From: Thermohahella caldifontis
GTDB lineage: Bacteria > Pseudomonadota > Gammaproteobacteria > Pseudomonadales > Oleiphilaceae
DNA length: 64,000 nt
Direction of reading: 5' to 3'
Assembly: GCF_041153465.1 (NCBI RefSeq)
Contig: NZ_CP154858.1
Span: forward strand, 1,736,001 to 1,800,000
Position numbers and translations under genes: made by a program. The stretch's first letter is position 1; each line of letters opens with the position of its first letter. The notes under the pieces are model-generated. The model made no database searches and was not told the DNA's origin. It was given only the letters and a program-made list of their open reading frames with translations. Below are positions 27,766 through 39,900 of the stretch, piece after piece.

Positions 27766-27792
27766 TTGTGGTATTTACGTATTACACCACAA
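27766..27792. promoter_or_regulatory. Large dyad between DUF3047 and the liv leader
   Basis: Arms TTGTGGT (27766-27772) and ACCACAA (27786-27792) flank a central palindrome TACGTA, giving a 27-bp dyad. It abuts the DUF3047 start and precedes a possible sRNA/leader. It is probably an operator for a dimeric regulator that I cannot name. Confidence 0.5.
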
Positions 27793-27898
27793 ACACCTGC
27801 TGCATAAAATGCGCATCACCAGTTGTGATGATGTTTTGTCCTGTCTTTCTATCATAGAAGAGCGTTTGCAAGGTGCTGTTTTCAGCACCTTTTTTTTT
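27793..27898 (+). ncRNA. Candidate small RNA or attenuator leader ending in a strong terminator
   Basis: About 105 bp with no ORF of note end in a canonical terminator, with arms AAGGTGCTG and CAGCACCTT (27870-27891) and a 9-T tract. The nearest upstream gene on this strand ends 830 bp away, so the terminator has no protein gene to serve. Either an sRNA starts near the 27766 dyad, or this is an attenuator in a long liv leader. No RNA family was recognised. Confidence 0.4.
27870..27898 (+). terminator. Orphan rho-independent terminator
   Basis: Arms AAGGTGCTG and CAGCACCTT with a TTTT loop run into a T tract. It lies 152 bp upstream of the livK ATG. Confidence 0.85.
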
Positions 27899-28049
27899 GC
27901 CTTTTTGGGAAATCCCGGCTGTCAAGCTGCGGCAACCCCTGATTGCGCGGGGCTTTCCACGACCGCCGTTTACGGGTAACATTTCCCCGTTTGCTTCCGT
28001 CGGAAGCGATATGAAGATTCTAACGATAACCATTTTCGGGAAGACAATA

Positions 28050-29174
28050 ATGAAGAAAACATTCGCTCGAAACGTGCTGAGCCTCAGCGCTTCTGTGATG
28101 CTGATGGGCGCAACAGCCATCACACATGCGGACACCATTCAGATCGCCATCGCCGGCCCGGTAACCGGCCCGGTTGCCCAGTACGGCGACATGCAGATCA
28201 TCGGTGCCAAGATGGCCGTTGAGCAGATCAACAAGGCCGGTGGCGTCAATGGCGACACCCTGGAAGCGGTTGTCATGGATGATGCCTGTGATCCCAAGCA
28301 GGCGGTCGCAGTGGCCAACAAGGTCGTGAACGAGGGCATCCGTTTTGTCGTCGGTCACCTGTGCTCCAGCTCCACGCAGCCGGCATCTGACGTTTATGAA
28401 GATGAAGGCGTACTGATGATTACTCCGGCCTCAACCAACCCGGAGATCACTCAGCGTGGTTACAAGTACATCTTCCGCACCATCGGTCTGGACAGCGACC
28501 AGGGTCCGACGGCGGGCAACTTCATCGCCAGCAAGATCAAGCCCAAGCGGGTTGCAGTGCTGCATGACAAGCAGCAGTACGGTGAAGGCATCGCCAGCTC
28601 CGTCAAGAAAACCCTGGAAGAAAAGGGCATCAAGGTCGTGATGTTCGAAGGGATCACGGCCGGCGACAAGGACTTCTCCGCCCTCATCGCCAAGATGAAG
28701 CAGGCCGATGTGGATTTTGTGTACTATGGTGGTTATCACCCCGAGCTTGGCCTGATTCTGCGCCAGTCTCGTGAAAAAGGCTTCAAGGCCCAGTTCATGG
28801 GTCCGGAAGGTGTCGGCAACAAGGATCTGAGCGCCATTGCCGGCGAAGCGTCAGAAGGCCTGCTGGTCACCCTGCCGCCTGCATTCGACCTGCGCCCGGA
28901 AAACAAGGCACTGGTTGAGGCATTCAAGGCCAAGGGTCAGGATCCCAGCGGTGCTTTCGTCATGACGTCCTATGCTGCAGTCAAGGTCATGGCTGATGCG
29001 ATTGCCGCAACCAAGACAACGGATACCGATGTCCTGCAGAAGTACATCCACACCCATTCCTTCAACACCCCGATGGGTGAGATCAGCTTCCAGGAGAACG
29101 GCGATCTCAAGGGATTCCAGTTTGACATCTACACCTGGCACGCTGACGGAACCAAAACGCCGGTCAAGATGTAA
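28050..29174 (+). CDS. livK: Branched-chain amino acid ABC transporter, periplasmic binding protein
   Basis: A 374-residue LivJ/LivK-type binding protein. The signal peptide is MKKTFARNVLSL...THA. The type I periplasmic binding fold has IQIAIAGPVTGPVAQYGDM, GHLCSSSTQPASDVYEDEG, the Ser/Thr-rich ligand motif ITPASTNPEIT, and YYGGYHPELGLILRQ. It delivers Leu, Ile, Val or related substrates to LivHMGF. GGGAAG lies upstream of ATG 28050. A terminator in the gap to livH probably sets the usual excess of binding protein over membrane parts. Confidence 0.94.
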   Translation: MKKTFARNVLSLSASVMLMGATAITHADTIQIAIAGPVTGPVAQYGDMQIIGAKMAVEQINKAGGVNGDTLEAVVMDDACDPKQAVAVANKVVNEGIRFVVGHLCSSSTQPASDVYEDEGVLMITPASTNPEITQRGYKYIFRTIGLDSDQGPTAGNFIASKIKPKRVAVLHDKQQYGEGIASSVKKTLEEKGIKVVMFEGITAGDKDFSALIAKMKQADVDFVYYGGYHPELGLILRQSREKGFKAQFMGPEGVGNKDLSAIAGEASEGLLVTLPPAFDLRPENKALVEAFKAKGQDPSGAFVMTSYAAVKVMADAIAATKTTDTDVLQKYIHTHSFNTPMGEISFQENGDLKGFQFDIYTWHADGTKTPVKM

Positions 29175-29190
29175 CCCGACCCTGAGCCCG

Positions 29191-29228
29191 AAACACCTTC
29201 CCGCGCAGGCGGGAGGGTGTTTTTTTTA
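29191..29228 (+). terminator. Intra-operon terminator between livK and livH
   Basis: Arms CACCTTCCCGC and GCGGGAGGGTG with a short loop run into a tract of T. It ends only about 16 bp before livH, so partial read-through is expected, which would favour livK expression. Confidence 0.85.
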
Positions 29229-29243
29229 ATGCGGAGAGAGTCA

Positions 29244-30172
<929 letters not shown>

Positions 30173-30173
<1 letters not shown>

Positions 30174-31474
30174 TGCCTGCAACCTTACCCTTTGCACTGT
30201 TCACGGCGCTTATCACCTTCCTCGTGTCTTTCCCCATCATGGGGGTCAGGCTCTCGAAGGAAGGCACGGATCTCGTCCTGCGGTCGGCCGATGGCGGCAC
30301 GCTGACGGGCATTGGCCTGGCCGTTCTCGCCGTCTTTCTCTTTCAGTTGTTCAGGCCACAGATCACCGGCCTGTTTGGTGGCCTCAAGGCCGGGCTTCCG
30401 GCACTCCCGGCCATCCTGCCCAAGGATGAAGACAAGAAGGCACGCGTCGAGCGGGCCATCCTCTGGGTATTGGTCGGCATTGCGCTGGTATTCCCGTTCA
30501 TGAGCTCCCGGGGCGCCACGGACCTGGCCACGCTGGTACTCATCTATGTGATGCTGGGCCTGGGACTGAATATCGTGGTCGGCCTGGCCGGTCTGCTGGA
30601 TCTGGGTTACGTGGCTTTCTATGCCGTGGGTGCCTATTCCTACGCCCTGCTCAGCGACTACTTCGGCTTTTCCTTCTGGGCCGCGCTGCCCATCGGGGGT
30701 CTGCTGGCCGCCACTTTCGGCTTTCTGCTCGGTTTTCCGGTACTGCGGCTCAGGGGCGATTACCTGGCCATCGTCACCCTGGGCTTTGGTGAGATCATCC
30801 GCATCCTGCTCAACAACTGGACTGAACTGACCGGTGGTCCAAATGGTATTGGCGGCATTCCCAAGCCCACCCTGCCGGCCATTCAGCTGGATCCGGAGGT
30901 TGCCGTGGTCGGCCTGGAGTTCGGCCGCCGGGCCAAGGAAGAGGGCAACATTCCCTTCCATGAGTTCTTCGGCATTCCCTATGACAGTGGCTACAAGGTC
31001 ATTTTCCTCTACGTGATTGCCCTGGTGCTGGTTCTGGCCACGGTCTACGTCATCAACCGACTGATGCGCATGCCGGTGGGCCGCGCCTGGGAGGCCCTGC
31101 GTGAAGACGAAATTGCCTGCCGGTCGTTGGGCCTGAACCGCACGGCCATCAAGCTGAGCGCCTTCACCATCGGCGCCTCCTTTGCAGGTTTCGCCGGCTG
31201 CTTCTTTGCCGCGCGTCAGGGATTCATTTCTCCCGAATCCTTCACCTTCATCGAATCTGCCATCATTCTCGCCATCGTGGTGCTTGGCGGTATGGGCTCC
31301 CAGCTCGGCGTCATTCTTGCCGCCGCCGTCATGACCATCCTGCCCGAGGTGGCACGCGAGTTCTCCGAGTACCGCATGCTCATGTTCGGCCTGGTCATGG
31401 TCGTCATGATGATCTGGCGTCCGGAAGGTCTGATCCCCATGAAGCGTCCGAAACTGGAGTTGGCCCATGACTGA
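30173..31474 (+). CDS. livM: Branched-chain amino acid ABC permease LivM
   Basis: A 433-residue inner-membrane permease, the partner of LivH. The family core is LNIVVGLAGLLDLGYVAFYAVGAY, RLRGDYLAIVTLGFGEI and the loop GRAWEALREDEIACRSLG. The N-terminal 110 residues carry two extra helices, as in E. coli LivM. It overlaps livH by 1 bp and livG by 8 bp. Confidence 0.94.
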
Positions 31475-32234
31475 TATCATGCTTGATGTTCAGAACCTGA
31501 AAATGCAGTTCGGGGGGCTTCTGGCCGTCAACAACGTGTCCCTGCAGGTCCGGGAACACCAGATCGTCTCCATCATCGGCCCCAACGGTGCAGGCAAGAC
31601 CACCGTGTTCAACTGCCTGAGCGGTTTCTACCGCCCGACCGGCGGCACCATTCATTTCCGCGGACAGCCGGTACACGGACTGCCGGATTACAAGATCTCC
31701 CGGCTGGGCATGGTGCGGACCTTCCAGCACGTGCGCCTGTTCAGCCGCATGACCGCCGTGGAGAACCTGCTGGTGGCGCAGCACCGGCACGTGAATACCA
31801 ACCTGCTGGCAGGACTCTTCAAGACACCGTCCTACAAGCGCAAGGAGTCCGAGGCCATGGAGCGGGCCACCTACTGGCTGCGCAAGGTGGGGCTGCTGGA
31901 ATTCGCCAACCGGGAAGCCGGCAACCTGGCCTATGGTCAGCAACGTCGCCTGGAAATCGCACGCTGCATGGTGACCGAACCCAAGCTGCTCATGCTGGAC
32001 GAGCCCGCTGCCGGCCTGAACCCGAAGGAAACCCGTGACCTGGATGAGCTGATCGTCAGCATCAAGGAAGACTACAACGTATCCGTGCTGCTCATCGAGC
32101 ACGACATGGGACTGGTCATGGGCATCTCCGATCACATCTACGTGGTCAACCAGGGCACTCCGCTGGCGGATGGCACGCCGGAAGAAGTGCGCAACAATCC
32201 TGCCGTCATCAAGGCTTACCTGGGAGAGGCGTGA
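31467..32234 (+). CDS. livG: Branched-chain amino acid ABC ATPase LivG
   Basis: A 255-residue ATPase. Walker A is GPNGAGKTTVFNCL, the signature is NLAYGQQRRLEIARC and Walker B is LLMLDEPAAGLN, followed by the H-loop IEHDMG. The unusual YGQQ signature is normal for LivG. It couples ATP hydrolysis to LivHM transport. Confidence 0.95.
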   Translation: MTDIMLDVQNLKMQFGGLLAVNNVSLQVREHQIVSIIGPNGAGKTTVFNCLSGFYRPTGGTIHFRGQPVHGLPDYKISRLGMVRTFQHVRLFSRMTAVENLLVAQHRHVNTNLLAGLFKTPSYKRKESEAMERATYWLRKVGLLEFANREAGNLAYGQQRRLEIARCMVTEPKLLMLDEPAAGLNPKETRDLDELIVSIKEDYNVSVLLIEHDMGLVMGISDHIYVVNQGTPLADGTPEEVRNNPAVIKAYLGEA

Positions 32235-32935
32235 TGCTCAAACTCGACAATGTCACCACACACTACGGCAAGATCGAGGCGCTGCACGGCGTCTCCGTTG
32301 AAGTCAGGCAGGGCGAAATCGTCACCCTGATCGGTGCCAACGGTGCCGGCAAGACGACGCTGCTCATGACCGTCTGCGGCGACCCGCAGGCCAGCTCGGG
32401 CACCATTACCTTCGAGGGCCAGGACATCACGCACCTGTCCACTTCCGAGATCATGCGTAACGGCATTGCCATCGTTCCCGAAGGGCGGCGCATCTTCCCC
32501 GGCCTCACCGTGCTGGAAAACCTGCACATGGGCGCCTTCTTTCAGACCAGGGCCCAGTATGAGGAGTCACTGGAACATGTCTTTGCCCTGTTCCCGCGAC
32601 TCAAGGAACGCGTCAACCAGCGTGGCGGCACCATGTCCGGTGGGGAGCAGCAAATGCTGGCCATCGGTCGCGCACTGATGAGCCGGCCCCGGCTCCTGCT
32701 GCTGGATGAGCCCTCTCTGGGTCTGGCACCGCTCATCATTGCCCAGATCTTCGAGATCATCGCCCGCCTGCGCGAAGAAGGCATGACCATCTTTCTGGTT
32801 GAACAGAATGCCAACCAGGCCCTGAAGCTGGCGGACCGCGGCTACGTGCTGGAAAACGGACGTGTCGTGCTGGAAGATACGGGAGACGCCCTGCTGGTCA
32901 ACGAGGATGTCCGCAAGGCCTATCTGGGCGGCTGA
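32234..32935 (+). CDS. livF: Branched-chain amino acid ABC ATPase LivF
   Basis: A 233-residue ATPase. Walker A is GANGAGKTTLLMTV, the signature is TMSGGEQQMLAIGRALM and Walker B is LLLLDEPSLGLAP, followed by the H-loop VEQNANQAL. The ATG at 32234 overlaps the livG stop (TGATG); a GTG just before it is also in frame. It is the last gene of the liv operon. Confidence 0.95.
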   Translation: MLKLDNVTTHYGKIEALHGVSVEVRQGEIVTLIGANGAGKTTLLMTVCGDPQASSGTITFEGQDITHLSTSEIMRNGIAIVPEGRRIFPGLTVLENLHMGAFFQTRAQYEESLEHVFALFPRLKERVNQRGGTMSGGEQQMLAIGRALMSRPRLLLLDEPSLGLAPLIIAQIFEIIARLREEGMTIFLVEQNANQALKLADRGYVLENGRVVLEDTGDALLVNEDVRKAYLGG

Positions 32936-32940
32936 TGTAA

Positions 32941-32965
32941 ACAGCGCTCCACCAGGGAGCGCTGT
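32941..32965 (+). terminator. Hairpin after livF
   Basis: ACAGCGCTCC and GGAGCGCTGT form a perfect 10-bp stem with a 5-nt loop, 5 bp after the livF stop. There is no T tract, so termination is likely but less certain. Confidence 0.6.
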
Positions 32966-33001
32966 CACTGTGTCACTGTTTCCGGTCAACTGAGCAGGCT
33001 T

Positions 33002-33508
33002 TCAGTTAACCTTGACCAGATCCTTCTTCAGGCTGGCCGGAACATCGTTGATGGAAATCACTTTCATGCCATCCACGACACCCTGACTGCTGGCGGCATT
33101 CAGCGCGGCTTGCTCACTCAACGTAACCGCGTGCTGCTCGGGCAGTTTCCACATGGCACCAGTAGCCGGATCCACAATCAGAATACCTATCAAGCCACCA
33201 AACAGGATATTTCCGACGTACCAGCCATCCAGACTGGTATCCAGCGTGGAAACCTGCTCCTGGTAGCCTTCCTTGTCAAACTTGACCTGATAAGTCTCTC
33301 CCTGAAAGAAGCCCGCCTTGGTGCTCAGAATGATGGTTGAGGGAGTTTCTCCGCTATGCACCAACACTCCAGACTTGTTGCGAATTTCAAAGTGCGCCCC
33401 GCTGGGATAGGACGTGATCGCTACCGGATACTTACTATCACTTACGATCGTTGCACATCCGGACAAGCCCACACCAACAGCCGCAGCTACTGCCAATTTT
33501 TTAAACAT
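33002..33508 (-). CDS. Lipoprotein with a PEGA-like domain
   Basis: A 168-residue protein with a lipobox (GVGLSGC at the end of an 18-residue signal), so it is lipid-anchored. The segment YPVAITSYPSGAHFEIRNKSG resembles a PEGA domain, and a hydrophobic stretch GNILFGGLIGILIV lies near residue 100. Such proteins are usually envelope-associated. No specific function is assigned. It is convergent with the liv operon. Confidence 0.7.
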   Translation of the reverse strand: MFKKLAVAAAVGVGLSGCATIVSDSKYPVAITSYPSGAHFEIRNKSGVLVHSGETPSTIILSTKAGFFQGETYQVKFDKEGYQEQVSTLDTSLDGWYVGNILFGGLIGILIVDPATGAMWKLPEQHAVTLSEQAALNAASSQGVVDGMKVISINDVPASLKKDLVKVN

Positions 33509-33622
33509 TCTGTACAGCTCCTGTAAAACAATCCAATGTTGCCCTCCAAAATGGGCAGCGGGATTTTACACATCCGGCCCGTCAATTTCTACCATTCGGC
33601 CTAGAACATTCGGAAGGCTCAC

Positions 33623-34892
33623 TCAGTTTTGAAAAACTCGTCCTTCAGCTGCGTTGGGTGGTGTCAGATATAGTGTTTCCTCCGTGGGCCAGCGCGCCGG
33701 CAATGTCCGGACGCTGGCCGGTTTCATTTCAGGAGGGCGATTGGTCAGCCGCCAGACCGGCCCGGACCTGGCCAATACCGCCGCATCACCCGCCCAGACC
33801 GGATCCAGCACCCGCCAGGACGGTAACACTTGCCTGAGCATCTCGGGACCATGCCGGGTAAGCAGAACGCCTCCTTCTCTCTGCTGCCCGAGGAGGTCGG
33901 CAGCCTGCCAGACCGGTGGCGATGAAGGGGCCTGCCATGCGGCGATCCAGCCGGAGAGCGCAGCGGCCAGCAAGAGCGCGGCAGTCAGACGCCGGTAATG
34001 GGAAAGCCCCCAGAGGCAGGCGAATACGAAAACAGGCAGCAGGTGCCGCAAGTGCTCCGGGTTCTGGGCCAGCAACGTCCAGCCGGCGGTTGCGGCCCAT
34101 AGCCATCCGTAAAAACCTTTCTTCCTCGCCGCCCGGATTCCGGTGTGCCGCAGCAACGGCAGCATGCAAATTGCCGCCAGGATCAAGCCATTGAGGCCAT
34201 AACGGGCCAGAGACTCGCCCCAGTTCATCCGTGGCGTTTCCCCCAGGCCGTTCCCCAGGCACCGAAATGTCCCCGGAGAAAACGTGCCCCTTCCACCCAC
34301 AGCGCCTCACCGTCATGGGCCCACATCCATGCCACCTGACTCATGACCCCGGCACCCGCAAGGCTCACCCACAGTGTTTTCCGGCCAAAAGACAGATCCC
34401 TGGCCTGAACCCAGGCCATCACTGCAAGTATCAGCCAGAGAGGTGCCAGACCCGGTCGCACCCCCACACCGAGAATCCAGGCCAGCACGAAGAGACCGTA
34501 GCGCTTGCGCAGCAAGGCTGCACAACAGGCCACCAGCAGGCTGGTGCCCGGCAAATCGGACATGCCGGAAACCATGGCCCCCACCACCAGTGGCTGCACG
34601 GCGATAAGCAAGGCTCCCCATCCGACTGCCCGGAAGTCTCCGTCACCGTTGCGCCGTTGCAACAGCACGAACACTGCCAGGAACAGGAGCATCCAACTGA
34701 TGGCATTGACCCGGATCAGCGCCTCCCACGCCGGAATGCCGGCCGCTGTCCCGATGGCACGGGCGAGCAGTATCAATGCAGGGTAGCCGGGAAAGTGGGG
34801 GACAGCATGACAACGCTGTAGTCCTCCACCCCCATCGCCAGCCGGAGTGCATCATCATGGGGTGGCAGAATTCCCGCCCCGGCAAGGTCCAC
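33623..34892 (-). pseudogene. GT-C-like polytopic membrane protein, two frameshifts
   Basis: Three frames join into one protein of about 423 residues. The start is probably GTG 34892 (DLAGAGILPPHDDALRLAMG), 9 bp after the preceding gene. The HDDA motif near the N-terminus, and many hydrophobic segments with a loop after TM1, resemble GT-C glycosyltransferases (GT39-like), which use polyprenyl-phosphate sugars. Frame breaks are at 34789-34791 and 34240-34244; one added base at each gives SPTFPGYPALILLAR and GAWGTAWGETPRMNW. The family call is tentative. It is the last gene of the Fur-box locus. Confidence 0.6.
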
Positions 34893-34903
34893 GGTCAGCC
34901 GAC

Positions 34904-35548
34904 TCAGAAGAGATGTTGCCGGAGGAGCCCGGCAAGCTGTTTCCGGGCCTTCACCAACCCGTCCCGGTCCGGGGGGACCGCGCCGGCACCGAACACACCG
35001 GGCTGTCCCACGGCCTGAACACACTCATGCAGCAAGCGCTCCGCCTCTTCACGTGCGGGCGGCGACAGCCTCGGCATCAGGGGCGCCATGTAGGCACGCG
35101 TCTTGGCCACCAGCACTTTCGCCTTCTGATAGTCATCCAGCGACTTTTCCGCCAGCTCCAGACGATGGATCACCTTGAGCGCGAACACCTGATCCATGAG
35201 ACGGGTCACCTGCTCCGTATCCCGCACAGCCACCGCATCCTCGAGTGCATCCCTGAGTTCCGTGGCGTATCGCACATCCAGATAGTCCGCTTCAGCGAGC
35301 ACATCCGGCACCACCTCACCAAGGGCAGCCTCATCCTTTTCCGCAAGTGCCTTCAGCAGTGTCTGACGCCACTCCAGCAGGGGCTCGGTACCCGCTTCCG
35401 CATAGGAGTATGCGGCAACCGGCGAACTCGCCAGCAGCAAGCACATCAGCAGCAGCGCACCGATCAGGGCCGGTCCCAGCAATCCCCACTCAGGCCACGC
35501 TGTCCACCTCAATAACCGTTTTCTCGTTCCGGTGGTTGTAGATTTCAT
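34904..35548 (-). CDS. Helical exported/membrane-anchored protein, unknown
   Basis: A 214-residue protein with a basic N-terminus, then one hydrophobic segment (LLGPALIGALLLMCLLLASS), probably a signal anchor or signal peptide. The remainder is charged and helical. I do not recognise the family. It overlaps the end of the FAD gene by 59 bp and lies in the middle of the Fur-box locus, so it is probably co-expressed with the multihaem protein. Confidence 0.6.
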   Translation of the reverse strand: MKSTTTGTRKRLLRWTAWPEWGLLGPALIGALLLMCLLLASSPVAAYSYAEAGTEPLLEWRQTLLKALAEKDEAALGEVVPDVLAEADYLDVRYATELRDALEDAVAVRDTEQVTRLMDQVFALKVIHRLELAEKSLDDYQKAKVLVAKTRAYMAPLMPRLSPPAREEAERLLHECVQAVGQPGVFGAGAVPPDRDGLVKARKQLAGLLRQHLF

Positions 35549-36939
35549 GTCTGAGATCCTCCGATCTGAGAATGGAACGGGCCGCCATCATGCCCATTTC
35601 CATGGCCGTGTCCGTAAATATGTAGCGGAAGGTGCCCTGGCGTCCACAGGGAATCAGGTTGTCGTACCGTCCCAGCCAGGCCAGATTGCGGGCCCGTTCG
35701 CGTTCGTAGCCCATGACCATGAGCGGATAGGCGTGGGCCGCATGGGCATGAAACACTTCTCCCGTATGCCTTGAGGGATCAATGCCCAGTCTGGAGAGAT
35801 CCGACCAGGCGCGGGCCTTCAGCGTACCGGCGTCAGCACGCCAGAGCGCATCCCCTTCCTGACAGGGAATCTCCAGCATGACCGACGAGTGCCCTGCCGG
35901 GGCCATGTCCGGTGAACGCCGGCGTGGCTCCTGCAGACGGGTGGCCATCATGTCCGGGTCCGAAAGGTATTGCCATGTCCAAGGCGAAATGTCTCCTCCC
36001 GAACCGGCATATTGAGAAAGCGCAGGGCCCGGAAGCTCAGGGTTGAGGTGCCGCCCAACATCCGGGTGACGTCAGGCAGGGGCAGCGTACTGACCACATG
36101 ACTCGCGGGCCGGACCTCATGCCCGCCACCACGGCTGAACCGGACGCCGGTGATCCGCCGCCCTGCCGTCTCAAAGCCCGTGACGCGGGCATCGGTGACC
36201 ACCTCGCATCCCCTTTCAAGGAGCCACTCCCGCAGGCGCTCGAAGATCTGACCGAAACCCAGCCTGGGATACCGGTAGTGCCGGGCGTAGGTTCGGGGGA
36301 GGGGCCGCGTCCGGGCAGCAGCCGTCGTGCGACATCCCTGAGGTCAATCAGGGAGATGCGCTGCGCCGCCCAGTCCCCGCTCAGATGGGCCGGGTCGATC
36401 CCCCACAGCTTGGCGGTGTAGCCTTCGAAAAAATGCTGATAGAGCGTGGGGCCGAAACGGGCGGTAATCCAGTCCCGGAAACTCATCTGATCATCCGCAA
36501 CGGCTTGACGGGGCGGACGGATCAGACGCAGGAGCAGGTCCCGGGCCGCACCCACCAGCAAGGGGAAGGGGGCATTGGTCAGCAGATTGCCGAGCGACAG
36601 GGGATAGTCGTACACCCGTCCGCGATAGCGGATGACCGAAGCCCTTTCCGCATGCAGGAGGTCGTCGCCCAGCAGTGTCTCGATGAAGGCAAGCAGCTCC
36701 GGGTCGCGTGTCAGAAAACGGTGCCCGCCGAAATCGAAACGATAGGTCCCGTCGCGACCCTCGAACGTCTGGGTTGCCGCCAGCCCCCCAACCTGCCTGG
36801 CAGCTTCCAGCACCACCACCCGGGCCCCGCCTTCCACCAGCTTCCACGCCGCGGCCAGCCCGGCGGGCCCGCCACCGAGCACGATCACCGGCGGCTCACA
36901 CTCCGGTCCGGACACCACACTCTTCCGTTTGTCTGTCAC
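35490..36939 (-). pseudogene. FAD-dependent amine-oxidase/protoporphyrinogen-oxidase-like protein, two frameshifts
   Basis: An approximately 482-residue flavoprotein. The N-terminus carries the dinucleotide motif VIVLGGGPAGLAAAWKLVEG followed by VVVLEAARQVGG. The frame shifts at 36295-36299 (adding one base gives SPRTYARHYRYPRLGFG) and near 35998 (adding one base gives SPWTWQYLSDPDMMATRLQEP). The rest has family text such as HVVSTLPLPD and MAPAGHSSVMLEIP. UDP-galactopyranose-mutase-like oxidoreductases are close alternatives. No signal peptide is visible, so it is probably cytoplasmic. The start overlaps the multihaem gene's stop by 4 bp. The substrate is unknown. Confidence 0.72.
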
Positions 36940-39900
36940 TGATCAGTCTCCAAAGTCATGACCTCCCGAACGAGCGTGACCACCGGCGGTTCAGGCAAGT
37001 CGGGCACGCTCCTGCGTACGGTGTCCGTCACCCACTGGGGATAGATGCGGAAGTTGAGACGGACCTCCGCCTCCAACGGCCCCCCGGCATTTTCCGGCAG
37101 GTCAAATACCTCATCCCGGTAGCCATCCGCGGGAATGCGTGTATCACTGAGCAGCCGGGCATAACGCCAGAACCGCAACCCCACGGGCTTGCCTTCCGCA
37201 TCACCAAAGACTTTCATGAACAGACGCGTCTCCGGTGGCAGATGCCCTCTTTCATCCGGCTTGCCATGCTCCATGACGATCCGCCCGGCCGCATCGCGCA
37301 CAGTCACCTGAAGCCAGAGCTGACGGAAATCCGCCACCCCCGTGGGCAGTGCATGCCCTGCCCCGACATTGCGCACGCGCACAACGAGCTTGCCCGGTTC
37401 GGTGCGCAGTTCCAGTTTTGCCGAACGTTTCAGCAAGGCCAGGCTCTGGCGCTCAAGATCCGGATTGCGCAGCCCCACAAGGTGATGATTGGCGCCGACA
37501 AACTGGTGCGTGACCACGTTATCCTTGAGTCTCCCTCCCTCAGTGCTGCGCCCCGGCACCGGGTCACCGATACGATCCGGATCCGCATGCATATGGCAGT
37601 CAATGCAGGTGCGATGCCGGTCCGTGCCCGGCGCATTGAAGGAAGACCGGGCCCACTCATCCCAGGTCGTGACAATGCGCGCGCCATGCCCGGGTGAAAA
37701 CTCGTCATGGCATCCCTTGCAATACACCGGATCCTTGTAGAACGGCTGACTGTAGGACTCGGCATGAACCCGGGGCGCAGCGTTGATCATGCGCTCGCCG
37801 AGCCAGCGTGCGGGTGCAAACCGGCTTTGCTCGCCCACATAAGTGGGCCTGTCCTTCAGATTGACCGTGAACGCGGCGTTACCCCCCGCATCTTCCACCC
37901 GGGTAATCCGGTGACAGAACAGACAGCCGGTGCCCTCGTCCAGTGCCCACGGCTGCCGGGAAAACTGTGCTTTCAGTCCGGCGCCCCCGCGTTCGAACAT
38001 GCGGTTTTCGTTGCCACGGAAGGGCAAACCTGCGGTCAGTCTCTGCGGATTATGGCAACCCACACACCAGCTCCGGAAAGCCTCGCCTTCCGTCTGGCCC
38101 GCAAGATCCTCCAGCACCCGGTAATAGGGATTGGACTCCGCCATCAGGCGATGATTGGAGTCCGCCCACTGGCGGAACAGGGTTTCATGGCAGCCGGCAC
38201 AGGCTGCGGAGCTGATCCACGCTTCCCGGTGTACTTGTGGCCGGCTGTCATCCAGTCTCAGCCAGGTCGATACGAACGGCAGGTTCTCGGCGAGCCGGAC
38301 CCAGCTGTGCAGTGCCGTCATGTCTTCCGCCACCCCGGCAGGCGGCGCATCCGGATCCACCGGCTCTGCGCCGTCCCGGGGATCTGCGCCCAACCCGCCC
38401 TGCGTATCCTGTATGATGCGGATATAGTCCCCCACAAAATCGGAGGCTATCAGGGTTTTCAGTCGCGCATGGCCTGTCACGGCGTTTTCATGCTTGTCCT
38501 GGGCGTGAGCCGCCATCAGGAAACGGTTGGTGAAGTTGAAACCATCCATATGGCAACTGCTGCAGCTCATCCAGTTGTCCCCGGCCACCGGGTACCGGGG
38601 ATTCGCCTGCGTATTGCCGAGATGAAACAGTCGCGAGCCACGACGTTGCTCCGGGGTAAGGCGATCCAGAGTGCCGGTCCGTCCCCACGCCTCGGCCTCC
38701 ACACGCACCCGGCTGAACGGGCCGCCGTCACCGGTATCCAGTCGGGTCAGCGTGCGCGACTGGATGTTCTGGACCAGCAGCTTCCGTTCAAGGCGCACCA
38801 GCCCCCAAGGCATCTGACCCGGCAGATGCCGGACAATCTGGACCGCCTGAGCCCCGCCTTCCGACAACTTGCCCCTGCGGCGCCCCCTTCGCTCGCCGGA
38901 GGAGACGCTGTGTCCCCGTGCCCGGTCAAACACAACCAAGTCTTCACTGCCGCTGAAGGTGACATACACCTTGCTTCCGTCTTCGGAAAACACCGCACTC
39001 TGAGGGTTGGAGACAATATGTGTCCGGTTGCGCACATCCCGCAGGTTGATCTGCCGGAACAGCACCTTTCGCTCATCGGTTTTCTCCACAATCCGGTCTC
39101 CGACAGCCAGCACGGAAATGGCCGGAAATATCGTGGACTGAAACTGGAAGGGATGGGTAAAACTCCAGAGCAGATGGGGCAGCCAGATTTCCTGTTCATC
39201 CGGGCTCACCGCGATTTCATCGAGCCCTCGCGGCAGCCCCTGGGGGACAAAAGGATCCGGATCCGTTGTCGTACTCAGACGGAGGGTCTGCAAGGGGCCG
39301 GACGCCGGATCCCGGCTGTCCCACACCGTCACCTGCCCCAGCAGCATGTGGCTGATCAGCAGCCGCCCGTCCGACAACAACGCCAGACCTCGCGGGGTCT
39401 CGGGCACCGTCACGTGCAAGGCCCGGGTACCGTCCGGCCGGATTGCCACCAGCCCGGCGGACTCGAACAGGGTGACCCAGTACCAGTCGTTGGCCGCATC
39501 GTAAAGGACCCCCCATGGGCGCCCGCCCAGCTCAACCCGATGCAACGGCTCCAGCGTCACCGCATCCAGCAGCCAGACCACGCCGGCCACGCTGTCGGTC
39601 GCGGCCAGCTGCCCTGCTGCCGGGTTGAGTGCAACCGTCGCCATCATGCGGCCGAGCATGCGCTCCACTGGCCGGTCAGGCGCAGCGGTTTCAATCCGGG
39701 ATACCGTACCTGCGTCCCGGTTGGCACTATAGAGCACCGCACCATCCGGAGAGGCAATCAGGGCACCACTCCAGATGGCAGCGGCCACAGGTGCAGGCGC
39801 TGCCAGTACCACCAGTGCAGTCAGCAATTTCCTGACCACGGACCAGCGCCAGGCATGGGCCAGCACCAGCGGTGCAACCAGCAGGCCGGCATACAGGTGA

